Below are positions 1-7,264 of a stretch of DNA of 11,858 nucleotides, piece after piece. The notes beneath the pieces were generated by a model. It was not told where the DNA came from. It saw only the letters and a list, made by a program, of their open reading frames with translations, and did not search any database. A program made the position numbers and the translations under genes. The number at the start of each line of letters is the position of its first letter. Positions within the stretch are counted from its first letter, which is position 1. Where the stretch lies: contig JBCCFD010000233.1 of the NCBI GenBank assembly GCA_039029915.1, forward strand, positions 1-11,858. Reading direction: 5' to 3'. Origin of the DNA: QQUD01 sp039029915. Lineage in GTDB: Bacteria > Chloroflexota > Anaerolineae > Promineifilales > Promineifilaceae.

Positions 1-2
1 AA

Positions 3-353
3 GCGGCGTCTCTAAAAGAACAGCAGGATCGATTCCTAGAAGAATTGGAACGAACAAAAGAGCGAATGGCAGCACCAAGCAATCAACCTAATGTCGATTT
101 ACCTAAAGAACCCATTACACCGGATTCCCCTGCACCGACTCTATCGATTGTGGACCAAATCGATGAGGTTCTTCAATCTAATAAATCAAAACACTCTCAA
201 TTTGAAAACCGCTCCATCCATCTAATTCAAGGACCACAGGGAAATGTCCAAATTGAGGTGGATGGGGAAATTTTCAACCGCCCAAAAGACATAGCAGACA
301 AATCGATCCAAATGCTCATCAAAAAGTCAATTAAAGAATGGGAATCAAGGTAG
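3..353 (+). CDS. C-terminal part of an unrecognised protein (5' end outside window)
   Basis: The reading frame is open from the left edge to a TAG at 351-353, so this is the last 116 codons of a longer gene. The TTG at 45 and the ATG at 66 are internal codons without a convincing ribosome site. Three parts can be seen. The first is a charged, probably helical start rich in Glu, Lys, Arg and Gln (about residues 1-24), possibly the end of a coiled coil. The second is a Pro/Asp/Ser linker (about 25-48, with PITPDSPAP). The third is a compact C-terminal segment (about 50-116) beginning IVDQIDEVLQ and ending in a helix with IKEWESR. There is no signal peptide or membrane segment in the visible part. 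I recall similar Asp/Glu-Trp-Glu tails on uncharacterised Chloroflexota proteins, but I cannot assign a function. It converges on the deaminase gene across a 136-bp gap that holds a structured repeat. Confidence 0.75.
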   Translation, partial: AASLKEQQDRFLEELERTKERMAAPSNQPNVDLPKEPITPDSPAPTLSIVDQIDEVLQSNKSKHSQFENRSIHLIQGPQGNVQIEVDGEIFNRPKDIADKSIQMLIKKSIKEWESR

Positions 354-377
354 CCATTTGGCTTGATGGTAGGGGAG

Positions 378-456
378 ACCTAAGTGAAACGAAGTTCCTG
401 CTTTGAATAAAACGACGGCGACTAACTTCGTTCCCTCAGGGTTCCGAAGCTTTTAA
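378..456 (-). repeat. 79-bp structured intergenic repeat, copy A
   Basis: This copy aligns without gaps to the reverse complement of 5900-5978, with 67 of 79 positions identical. Read on the minus strand it folds into one long hairpin. The outer arms are CCTGAG/CTTAGG, followed by a single bulged A, then GGAACGAAGTT/AACTTCGTTTC, around a loop of about 28 nt containing GCCGTCGTTTTATTCAAAGC. All 17 stem positions pair if G-U is allowed. A conserved AAGCTTCGGAA lies just 5' of the stem. It sits between the convergent 3' ends of the left-edge gene and the deaminase. No U-run follows the stem, so it is not a classical terminator. It may be a small mobile-type repeat or an mRNA 3'-end structure. 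Confidence 0.75.
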
Positions 457-489
457 CTAAATCGTTGATTAAAACATCAATGCTTGTAC

Positions 490-1551
490 TCAAGCAGAGG
501 TTTCTGGCTGTTGAAGGGGAAGGAGATTATTGAAATAAGAAACCAGTTCTTCTTTTTCATTCTCCGGTAAAAAGGCGGCTTTTGCCGAGGTCAGAGTCAT
601 TTCCCGCAGCTTTGCATAAGAGATCCCAAGCTCATTCACCGCAATATCATACTCATCGGTTAAAGTGCAATTGCTCACCGTCGGATCATCCGTATTTAGG
701 GTTGCTGGGAGACCGACGTCAAGCATGTCACTGAACGGATGCTGGCTCATTTGCATGACAACACCGGTTTGTAAATTACTCGTTAGGCACACTTCAAAAA
801 CGGGTTTTCGCTCTAATACCATTCTTAATACTTTGGAATTTTCCAAAGCTCTAATGCCATGCCCAATGCGATCTGCACCGAGTTTATCTAAAGCTTGAGC
901 GACGCCGTAAGCACTGGCCCATTCTCCCGCGTGAATAGTAATTCCCAAACCTTCTTCTTTTACTTCTTTGAAGAATGGAATGAAAGGTTCAGGGGGATAT
1001 CTTACTTCATCACCAGCCAGATCGATGCCGACAATGCCTTTGCCCTTTTTATCAATGGCTACGCGAGCCACTTTTGTAGCTTGCTCAATTGGGTCATGAC
1101 GAACGAGCGTAATAATTAGGCCAACTTTGATGTTGAAATGTAAGCCTGCTTCTTTTGCTGTCTCAATCACCCAGTCGGTTACTTCATATAAAGGAAACCC
1201 ATAGACGCGTGATAAGGCTTGTGGACTAAATCGCAACTCCAGATAATGGATATTATCCTCAGCAGCATCAGCAACTGCTTCCCAAACAAAACGCTTTATG
1301 ATTTCAGGGGAGCAATAAAACAATCTTAAGACATGAAACTTGCTGAGGAAGGCGTCGCTTGTTTGTGGGTCGTTGGTTATTTGAACTTGGGGTCTTAACT
1401 GTTCGATTGTTGCAGCATCTACATCGATATCATTTTGTTGGGCAACTTCAAAAAGCGTTTGAAGCCTAAGTGAACCCTCCAAATGACGATGCAAATCAAT
1501 TTTTGGCATCGAATGTAGAATATCGCGTGAAATCTTCTGATTACTTTGCAA
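490..1551 (-). CDS. add: Adenosine deaminase
   Basis: Hydrolyses adenosine (and deoxyadenosine) to inosine and ammonia in purine salvage; zinc-dependent and cytoplasmic. The 353 residues match the family's usual length and carry its signature sites: zinc ligands in LHRHLEGS (His21, His23), a substrate-contacting GIDLAGDE (174-182), HAGE with a metal-ligand His207 and catalytic Glu210, IGHGI with catalytic His231, a SN pair at 258-259, and TDDP (287-290) with the last metal and catalytic Asp pair. No key residue is missing. The start chosen is TTG at 1549-1551, with GGA about 10 nt upstream. Related proteins usually have around ten residues before the MPK-x-x-LH motif, which supports it. ATG at 1507-1509 is the alternative (339 residues). 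It lies 119 bp downstream of the sensor kinase on the same strand, so co-transcription is possible but unproven. Adenine deaminase is a less likely alternative. Confidence 0.95.
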   Translation of the reverse strand: MQSNQKISRDILHSMPKIDLHRHLEGSLRLQTLFEVAQQNDIDVDAATIEQLRPQVQITNDPQTSDAFLSKFHVLRLFYCSPEIIKRFVWEAVADAAEDNIHYLELRFSPQALSRVYGFPLYEVTDWVIETAKEAGLHFNIKVGLIITLVRHDPIEQATKVARVAIDKKGKGIVGIDLAGDEVRYPPEPFIPFFKEVKEEGLGITIHAGEWASAYGVAQALDKLGADRIGHGIRALENSKVLRMVLERKPVFEVCLTSNLQTGVVMQMSQHPFSDMLDVGLPATLNTDDPTVSNCTLTDEYDIAVNELGISYAKLREMTLTSAKAAFLPENEKEELVSYFNNLLPLQQPETSA

Positions 1552-1612
1552 GAATAATTATTCCAACTTTTTTCGGAGAAATGTTTGGGCAATGATGTGC
1601 ATTTTTCTCCAG

Positions 1613-1655
1613 AAACAAGCTGTTTTCAACCAATACTAAAATTTTCAGCTTGTTT
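1613..1655 (-). other. Stem-loop in the kinase-deaminase gap
   Basis: A perfect 10-bp inverted repeat, AAACAAGCTG (1613-1622) with CAGCTTGTTT (1646-1655), encloses 23 nt. It begins 15 nt after the kinase stop codon and ends about 60 nt before the deaminase TTG. On the minus (gene) strand no U-run follows the stem, so a simple intrinsic terminator is unlikely. A U-rich tail (TTTTGTCTT) follows only on the plus strand, where no gene runs into it. Possible roles are processing or stabilisation of a kinase-deaminase transcript, or partial termination. Confidence 0.5.
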
Positions 1656-1670
1656 TGTCTTATTGTCCGA

Positions 1671-4600
1671 TCAAGAAAGAGAATCTATTGCTTTCACCGG
1701 GCTATCTTCTTTTACTTTAGGTAACTCGAATGTGAAAGAGCTTCCTTTTTCAATTTCACTTTCAACCCAAATTCTGCCTTGATGTGCATCAACAATTCTT
1801 TTGACAATCGCTAGACCAATACCCGTTCCCCCAAATCGTCGGCTAGCAGAGCCATCAATCTGATAGAATCTTTCGAAGATACGTTTATGCTTTTCTGGCG
1901 ATATTCCAATTCCTTCATCGGTCACCGCAACTTGAACAAATGTATCAGTTTCCTGAAGGATGATATGAATGGTACCCCCATCGGGGCTAAATTTCATCGC
2001 ATTGCCAATTAAGTTATCAAGAACTTGATTAATTCGTCCTCTATCAATGATAACCATCCCATCAGCGGGTGGCAATATGTAATCTATGTGAAGTCCTTTT
2101 TGGGCGGCGATCATTTGGTGTGAAGCAACGGCCGTTTCTAGAAATTCACGCATCGATGTTTTTTCTAGTTTTAGATTGCCAGAGTTAATCTTTTGCAGCG
2201 TAATGATGTCATCAATAATACGCGTAATATCGTTTGTTTTGTCAGAAATGATAGTTAGGGCGCTCTGTTGCTCTGCATTCATCAACCCCATTTCGCCATC
2301 CATCAACAGATCAACATACCCTTTAACAAAAGTTAATGGTGTACGTAATTCATGAGACACGTTTTGTACCAGTTCATCTTTCAAGCGGTCGCTATGCTTT
2401 AGCTCTTTGTACGCAATTTCCAATTCAGTGGCGCGAGCTTCACTTTCCTCAAACAGGCGTGCATTAGAAATAGCGATACTCACCTGAGCAGCTGCAATTG
2501 TCATCAACCGAATATCTGACTCCAAAAACGCATTTGGTTTATCACTATCCACTGTAAGCGTTCCAACTGGTCGATCTCGAACCACTAAAGGAAGAACCAG
2601 CAAGCTACGTACAACTTCATCAAAAAAGATAAAATCTGGCTCAGCTTGAGTATCTTTAATGTAAATACGCTCGCGAGTATTGATAACCTGACCTGAGATA
2701 CTATCATCTAGCGCCATTCTGGCATCAATAAACTCGTTTTCAATACCATCTGAGGCTTTAAGAATCAGCTCTTCTCGATTCTCTGTCAGCATGAATATCG
2801 TACTTGCTCTTGCATTCATTAAGCCACGCAAAAGCTGAACCGTTTTTTGCAATACAGGGCTTAGCTTCAGATCGCTTGTTACCTGTTTGGCCATATCAAC
2901 CAAGGCCGACATATCTCTTAAATTCCGCTGTGAATCCGCGTATAGGCTAGCATTACGAACTGCGACAGCAGCCTGTTCAGCTAAAAGGTTTAATAAAAGA
3001 AGTTCATCATCTGTAAAAGTATGTGGATGCAAGTACGTTGCAGTAAACGCCCCTAAAACCTCATCCCCATATTTCAATGGGAAACCCGCAATCGCATAGA
3101 TTCCCCAAGCTTTTGCGCCCTTTGTTTGAAAATAGTCGTGATCGGCTGCGTCATTAATGACGATCGGTTGGCCTCTTGTCACAACAGATGCTGTTAAGCC
3201 TTTACCCTCGGTTCGAGGTTTTTTGACAGCCGCTGTGCGGCTTCCATCTCGCCAAAGGGCAGACCCTTTTGTAAATTGATTTGTTTTTTGATCATATAAG
3301 AAGATATGAAGGTTTGACGCGTCAATTAGTTTTAGGGCAGATTCTGTGATTGTGTCAAGAACTGCACTTAGTTGAAGGGGCGAATTTAACTTAAGTACAA
3401 TTTCATGGAAAGTAGAAAGTTCGTCAATTCGGCGCTGAGCTTGACCATAGAGCCTAGAATGCTCTATTGCTACGGCAGCTTGACCTGACAAATTCTGGGC
3501 CAGTCTTAACTGGCGGTCGCTATACGTTTTTGGTTCTTCTATTTGTCCCATCGCTAATAATCCCATTACTAACTCACGGCGAACGAGAGGCACAATCATC
3601 ATCGATTGAAGCTTGGCTGATTCAAGCAATTTTTGCTCTTCTTCTGATTCGATTTCGTCCGACCGTACAATAATGATTTGTCGAGTTTCAATTACATTTT
3701 GGATGAGTTGATATTCTTCTAAACCGTCTACAATTCCCAACCCAACCTGCAAATTATCTTGATTATTTTGATATACGTCTGAAAAATTACTTTTATGCGC
3801 TGCTGGCAATAGCTTTGAGGCGACACTGTCCCACACAAAGATCGTACAGCTATCCAATTGAAGAGCGTTCACCATTTCTGTTGTTACAGTTTGAAGAACG
3901 GCTTTTTGGTCGAGATTTGCGGTCATGGTTGCGCTCGCTTGATGAAGCGTACCTAATTCCAATAGTTGCTGTTGTGTTTGTTGAAAGAGTTGTGCGTTTT
4001 GAATGGCAACACCGGCGTGCGTTGCTAAACTAGATACGATCCACTCAATATGAGTATCAAAAGCTTTTTTATTTTCGCTTTCAATAATAAGGATACCCAG
4101 CAATCTTTTTCCTGCAAGCAGCGGTGCCGCTAACCATGAATTTATCTCTTGATTTCCAGCATGCTTTGGCCAATTTTTTTCCTGCTGTACATTATTAAAA
4201 TGTATAATTTCTTGTTCCCGGATCACTTTATCAATCCAAGGATGCTCGTCCCAAATATTTTTAAACGCTCTGTTTGATATTTCTAAAAGTTTGTCATCAA
4301 AGCCACGCCCAAATACGAATTCAATTTTTTGCCCTGTTAATAAGATCGTCCACGCCTGGGTATAGTTAATCACTTTACCCAGTGAGATAAGCAACTGATC
4401 GGCAACTTCGTCTTTTTCTAAAGAGGTGCTGATCTCAGCAATGGCTTCTCTTAATGAAACGGCCGTTTGGAAGTCACGGGCGCTAATATCCATCATTTCT
4501 CGAGCATCAGAATACAAACGGGCGTTTCTAATCGTAACCCCCGCATGCGCCGCAATCGCTGATAAGGTTTGATAATCAGATGCTGAAAACGCCATCGGCT

Positions 4601-5774
4601 CAACGTGGTAAATTCCAATCGCCCCGATGACTTCATCTCCTATTCGCATCGGCACAATAATGATGGAATTGATACCCATAGGGACGTGTTCATCATCAAA
4701 AGGGTGCTCCCCTTCTTGCCAATTATCCGTTACAAAGGGATGTTTTTGGCGAATAACCCAAGCGACCAAATCATTTTGGGTCTCGGTAGGAATTGAGGCT
4801 CTTGACGCTTCCTCATCATCAATTCGTATGAAAGGGAAGTCGATCATTTCTGTTTCTAGATCAACAACCGCCATAAAAGAGTGAGGCACCTTGTATGCCC
4901 GATGAATATGGAAATGTATTTCTGAAAGCGATTCTTTTAACGGCCGTAAACCCCGCACCGATTCAGTTACTCGATAAATCGTTTCTAATTGATTCGCGCG
5001 TTCCCAAGCTACCGTAGAAAGCGATTCATTGCTTAAGCCAATACCCAAAAAACCGGATAGGAGTTCAACAGTCGAAACAGTCGCGGGTGAAATCGTTTGC
5101 TCTCCCCGATGTTCTAGATAGAACATCGCCTTGGTGTTAGATTGGTACCGAATGGGTACAAATAAGTTTGAGATTGTGGCCTGCTGAGAGACAACCGTTT
5201 TGCCGTCTAGCACTTTTTCTAAGATGCGCTGGTGAATCTTAATATGCGATTCTGGGACGTGCTGTTCATCTGAAGAAAAAGTAGCATAAGGATGAAAACG
5301 ACCGTTATTGTCTTGGTAAACCAGCAAGTGCCCTTTAGCATCTTGAAATGCTAACCTAAATTGCGCTTTTAAAGCATTTAAGATGATATTGAAATTGCTC
5401 TGTTCCGCTATTTTTTCACCGAGATTAGCTAACAATTTCTTTTGGGCATCCATGGGTGACGCTTGTTCTTGCTGGATTAGGGCGGAGGTTGAAAGAATTG
5501 AGGTGATAAGCTCGCACATCCCTTGCTCATCCAGAGTTAGTGGATCAGATGACTCAACCCAAAAATGATACGGCCGTTCATACAAGGGAAACTGTGACAC
5601 AATGCCATCGCCATCATGCACAGCAGAAGCTGAAACCAAGCCGCTTGCACATCCCAAGCCAATCGTTTGCGAAAACGCCGCCAGCATAGCCGAAATATCA
5701 TCAACCGTTGAGGCTTGACGTACATCAGCTTGCAGGGCAATAAGGCTAGGAAATACGGTATCGTGAATTGGCAT
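1671..5774 (-). CDS. Multi-GAF sensor histidine kinase
   Basis: A soluble two-component sensor that autophosphorylates on histidine; the ligand is unknown. From ATG at 5772-5774 it has 1367 residues. An N-terminal part (about 10-110) may be a degenerate GAF and is followed by tandem GAF modules: about 117-252 (degenerate), 262-422, 437-597, 607-777, 787-947 and 952-1109. The last five end in a recurring helix of the type A-V-A-I-x-N-A-x-L-Y/F. The transmitter follows: H-box VSHELRTPLT with His1141, N-box NLIGNAMKFSP (Asn1254, Asn1258), DEGIGI (1286-1291), F-box IFERFYQ, and GGTGIGL (1315-1321). There are no membrane segments, signal peptide, PAS or receiver domain, and no response regulator gene is in view, so it is an orphan here. 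The frame opens upstream to a TTG at 5873, but those 33 residues look non-coding and would overlap a likely promoter. Confidence 0.93.
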   Translation of the reverse strand: MPIHDTVFPSLIALQADVRQASTVDDISAMLAAFSQTIGLGCASGLVSASAVHDGDGIVSQFPLYERPYHFWVESSDPLTLDEQGMCELITSILSTSALIQQEQASPMDAQKKLLANLGEKIAEQSNFNIILNALKAQFRLAFQDAKGHLLVYQDNNGRFHPYATFSSDEQHVPESHIKIHQRILEKVLDGKTVVSQQATISNLFVPIRYQSNTKAMFYLEHRGEQTISPATVSTVELLSGFLGIGLSNESLSTVAWERANQLETIYRVTESVRGLRPLKESLSEIHFHIHRAYKVPHSFMAVVDLETEMIDFPFIRIDDEEASRASIPTETQNDLVAWVIRQKHPFVTDNWQEGEHPFDDEHVPMGINSIIIVPMRIGDEVIGAIGIYHVEPMAFSASDYQTLSAIAAHAGVTIRNARLYSDAREMMDISARDFQTAVSLREAIAEISTSLEKDEVADQLLISLGKVINYTQAWTILLTGQKIEFVFGRGFDDKLLEISNRAFKNIWDEHPWIDKVIREQEIIHFNNVQQEKNWPKHAGNQEINSWLAAPLLAGKRLLGILIIESENKKAFDTHIEWIVSSLATHAGVAIQNAQLFQQTQQQLLELGTLHQASATMTANLDQKAVLQTVTTEMVNALQLDSCTIFVWDSVASKLLPAAHKSNFSDVYQNNQDNLQVGLGIVDGLEEYQLIQNVIETRQIIIVRSDEIESEEEQKLLESAKLQSMMIVPLVRRELVMGLLAMGQIEEPKTYSDRQLRLAQNLSGQAAVAIEHSRLYGQAQRRIDELSTFHEIVLKLNSPLQLSAVLDTITESALKLIDASNLHIFLYDQKTNQFTKGSALWRDGSRTAAVKKPRTEGKGLTASVVTRGQPIVINDAADHDYFQTKGAKAWGIYAIAGFPLKYGDEVLGAFTATYLHPHTFTDDELLLLNLLAEQAAVAVRNASLYADSQRNLRDMSALVDMAKQVTSDLKLSPVLQKTVQLLRGLMNARASTIFMLTENREELILKASDGIENEFIDARMALDDSISGQVINTRERIYIKDTQAEPDFIFFDEVVRSLLVLPLVVRDRPVGTLTVDSDKPNAFLESDIRLMTIAAAQVSIAISNARLFEESEARATELEIAYKELKHSDRLKDELVQNVSHELRTPLTFVKGYVDLLMDGEMGLMNAEQQSALTIISDKTNDITRIIDDIITLQKINSGNLKLEKTSMREFLETAVASHQMIAAQKGLHIDYILPPADGMVIIDRGRINQVLDNLIGNAMKFSPDGGTIHIILQETDTFVQVAVTDEGIGISPEKHKRIFERFYQIDGSASRRFGGTGIGLAIVKRIVDAHQGRIWVESEIEKGSSFTFELPKVKEDSPVKAIDSLS

Positions 5775-5814
5775 AGTATTCAAAGTAAATGAAAGCGATT
5801 CGGAACTTCTCGAT

Positions 5815-5850
5815 TGCTCAAAGTATAAGCATGTTTTTACTAAACAAACA
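5815..5850 (-). promoter_or_regulatory. Possible promoter of the histidine kinase
   Basis: On the minus strand a TATACT (plus-strand 5822-5827) lies about 48 bp upstream of the kinase ATG. It is preceded by T-rich sequence (TTGTTT), but at a spacing of 14, which is short. Transcription would begin near 5815 and give a leader of about 40 nt. This would place the upstream TTG (5873) outside the transcript and favours ATG 5774 as the start. No good Shine-Dalgarno sequence precedes that ATG. The assignment rests on the -10 box alone. Confidence 0.3.
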
Positions 5851-5899
5851 GTCGATCGGTTTAAATGTTCCAAAGTTTCTAAATTGAAAACCTTGTTGG

Positions 5900-5978
5900 T
5901 TGAAAGCTTCGGAAACTCGAGGAAATGAAGCTCGTTGCCGTCGTTTTACTCAAAGCAGGCACTTCGTTTCACTCAGGT
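5900..5978 (+). repeat. 79-bp structured intergenic repeat, copy B (inverted relative to copy A)
   Basis: Partner of 378-456, 85% identical over 79 bp with no indels, in opposite orientation. Read on the plus strand it gives the same hairpin. Its 9-bp core is GAAATGAAG/CTTCGTTTC with one U-G pair, and then comes the same bulged A. The outer arm CTCGAG/CTCAGG has one mismatch, and one or two pairs next to the loop are lost. The loop segment GCCGTCGTTTTACTCAAAGC differs from copy A at one base. Several substitutions in the arms (C-G to U-G, G-U to A-U, G-U to G-C) keep pairing on this strand but would give A-C mismatches on the other. It lies between the divergent kinase and methyltransferase genes, upstream of both. 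Confidence 0.75.
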
Positions 5979-6035
5979 GAAGAATAAAAAGGTCTTTCAA
6001 ATAAAATAGTGTTGCAAAAGTTTTTATTCTCCTAA

Positions 6036-6088
6036 AAGTAAATCACGGCGAACGCATCGTTTCTCAAATTTCTATTTGTGATTTACTT
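6036..6088. other. 11-bp inverted repeat with 31-nt loop
   Basis: AAGTAAATCAC (6036-6046) is perfectly complementary to GTGATTTACTT (6078-6088). It lies in the AT-rich gap between the divergent kinase and methyltransferase genes, well upstream of both starts. It could be a spaced binding site for a dimeric regulator, or a hairpin in a leader if transcription starts further upstream than proposed. A 10-bp word from its loop, ACGCATCGTT (6052-6061), recurs in direct orientation at 6157-6166, 105 bp away. No known operator consensus is recognised. Confidence 0.45.
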
Positions 6089-6192
6089 CGTCATCTTTGA
6101 CTGATGCACTTTTTTCCAAGATAGGAAATAAGTATGTCCCATTATCCCTAATTTTGACGCATCGTTAAATAGGACTATACGTCCATTCTAAG

Positions 6193-6198
6193 TATAAT
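6193..6198 (+). promoter_or_regulatory. Consensus -10 box for the methyltransferase, implying a leaderless mRNA
   Basis: A perfect TATAAT ends 8 nt before the ATG at 6207. Transcription from it would start at or within a base or two of the start codon, which would explain why no Shine-Dalgarno sequence is present. The -35 region (around 6170-6175) is poor. An alternative is TTGACG (6154-6159) with TATACG (6176-6181) at a 16-nt spacing. That would give a leader of about 20 nt, still without a ribosome site. Confidence 0.45.
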
Positions 6199-6206
6199 AT
6201 CATCCT

Positions 6207-6989
6207 ATGACAAATCGCCTGACATATTATCTCTCGTCCATTCCAACCTTACTTTTCGGCATTAAAAATTGGTGGCAGCTTCCTTTACTCGTGATGGGTA
6301 AACGGCCGTTTATTGTACAGCTTAACAATGGCCTCCAATTTCAGGTGCGGAGCCTGATGGATGTCTGGATTATTAAGGAAACTTGCCTCGATAGAGATTA
6401 TGAACGACACGGCACCCCCCTGCAAAATCATTGGACGGTGGTGGATATTGGGGCTGGTTTGGGTGATTTCTCAATATTTGCCGCCCACAATCATGCGCAA
6501 AACCGAATTATAGGTCTAGAGCCATTTCCAGAATCGTTTGAACTACTTAAACAAAATTTATCGCTTAATAAAATTCATCATGTAACGGCCGTTCCGATCG
6601 CTATTGGGAAGGAAAACGGGGTGACTCAGCTTGCCACAACCGGCGCCGCAGTCCAGCATACCACCTCATTAGAAGATGATGCACAAGCAAGTTCCCCACT
6701 CATCAAAGTCAATACCATAACGCTAGAAACGCTTTTTGATGAATATGCCATCGCCCAATGTGACTTTCTCAAATTGGATTGTGAGGGGGGCGAATTTGAT
6801 ATCCTATTTAATTGCAGTGATGAAACCTTACAAAAAATCAAGTACATCTGCATGGAATATCATGACCACATTACAGCCTACACGCATAAAGATTTGGCAA
6901 AGTTTTTACAATCCAAAGGGTTTATTGTTCAAACAACTGTGAATCCAGTCCATGATTATTTAGGGTTCCTATTTGCAATTCGTCAGTAA
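6207..6989 (+). CDS. FkbM-family SAM-dependent methyltransferase
   Basis: Predicted to transfer a methyl group from S-adenosylmethionine to a hydroxyl, typically on a sugar or a natural-product intermediate; the substrate cannot be told here. At 260 residues it is of normal family length. The Rossmann motif I is VDIGAGLGDFS (79-89), Glu105 in IGLEPFPES is the acidic residue expected to hold the SAM ribose, and the FkbM hallmark CDFLKLDCEGGEFDIL (185-200) with Asp191, Glu193 and Glu196 is intact, followed by CMEYHDH (215-221). The hydrophobic N-terminus (about 9-30) is common in the family and does not look like a cleavable signal. There is no Shine-Dalgarno sequence before ATG 6207, but a perfect -10 box lies 8 nt upstream. 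No glycosyltransferase or polysaccharide genes adjoin it, so it appears to be a single-gene unit. The DNA carries two ACGGCCGT copies. Confidence 0.88.
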   Translation: MTNRLTYYLSSIPTLLFGIKNWWQLPLLVMGKRPFIVQLNNGLQFQVRSLMDVWIIKETCLDRDYERHGTPLQNHWTVVDIGAGLGDFSIFAAHNHAQNRIIGLEPFPESFELLKQNLSLNKIHHVTAVPIAIGKENGVTQLATTGAAVQHTTSLEDDAQASSPLIKVNTITLETLFDEYAIAQCDFLKLDCEGGEFDILFNCSDETLQKIKYICMEYHDHITAYTHKDLAKFLQSKGFIVQTTVNPVHDYLGFLFAIRQ

Positions 6990-7264
6990 ATAAGACATCT
7001 CTGCTTAATTACGGAAAAAATGCTAAAACTAGGCAAATTCTCCACAGGTTTCACAACTTGGGAACAATAAAATCTAAGTCATTCATGAAGTTTGGAAATG
7101 CCTTCACAAAGCTAAATTTACGCCCTCTAAATACTTCGTTACATAAGAAATTTTAAATTTTTCCAGAGTAGAAGTATTGAAAAACTTTGGTAACAAAGTG
7201 CTAAATCTTCCTATCGTAAAATATAGACTGAAATGAAATGGGAGAGAGACGCTTTCTTGCCATT
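6990..7264. other. Gap between convergent methyltransferase and PEP carboxylase genes
   Basis: This 275-bp AT-rich gap holds no gene I can support. It contains an 8-bp inverted repeat, AATACTTC (7130-7137) with GAAGTATT (7171-7178), around a 33-nt loop. A shorter hairpin at 7184-7199 is listed separately. No strong terminator was found for the methyltransferase on the plus strand. Confidence 0.5.
7180..7199 (-). terminator. Weak candidate terminator for PEP carboxylase
   Basis: On the minus strand, ACTTTG and CAAAGT form a 6-bp stem with a 4-nt loop, immediately followed by TTTT (plus-strand A run at 7180-7183). It lies about 65 bp beyond the carboxylase stop codon. The stem is AT-rich and short, so termination would be inefficient unless helped by the longer dyad at 7130-7178. 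Confidence 0.3.

Noticed and set aside
45..353. Complete small gene starting at TTG 45
   Set aside because: The frame is open to the window edge with helical, charged codons before 45, so this is the tail of a longer gene.
353..489. Copy A hairpin as a bidirectional intrinsic terminator
   Set aside because: No U-run follows the stem in either direction, and the second copy lies upstream of divergent genes, where a terminator would make no sense.
665..1119. Plus-strand open frames opposite the deaminase, and similar frames opposite the kinase, carboxylase and membrane-protein genes
   Set aside because: They lie antisense to or out of frame with well-supported genes, have no recognisable domains and no convincing ribosome sites.
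5775..5873. Upstream extension of the kinase frame to a TTG start at 5873
   Set aside because: The 33 extra residues are unlike the rest of the protein, there is no ribosome site, and the stretch overlaps a candidate -10 box. ATG 5774 is preferred.
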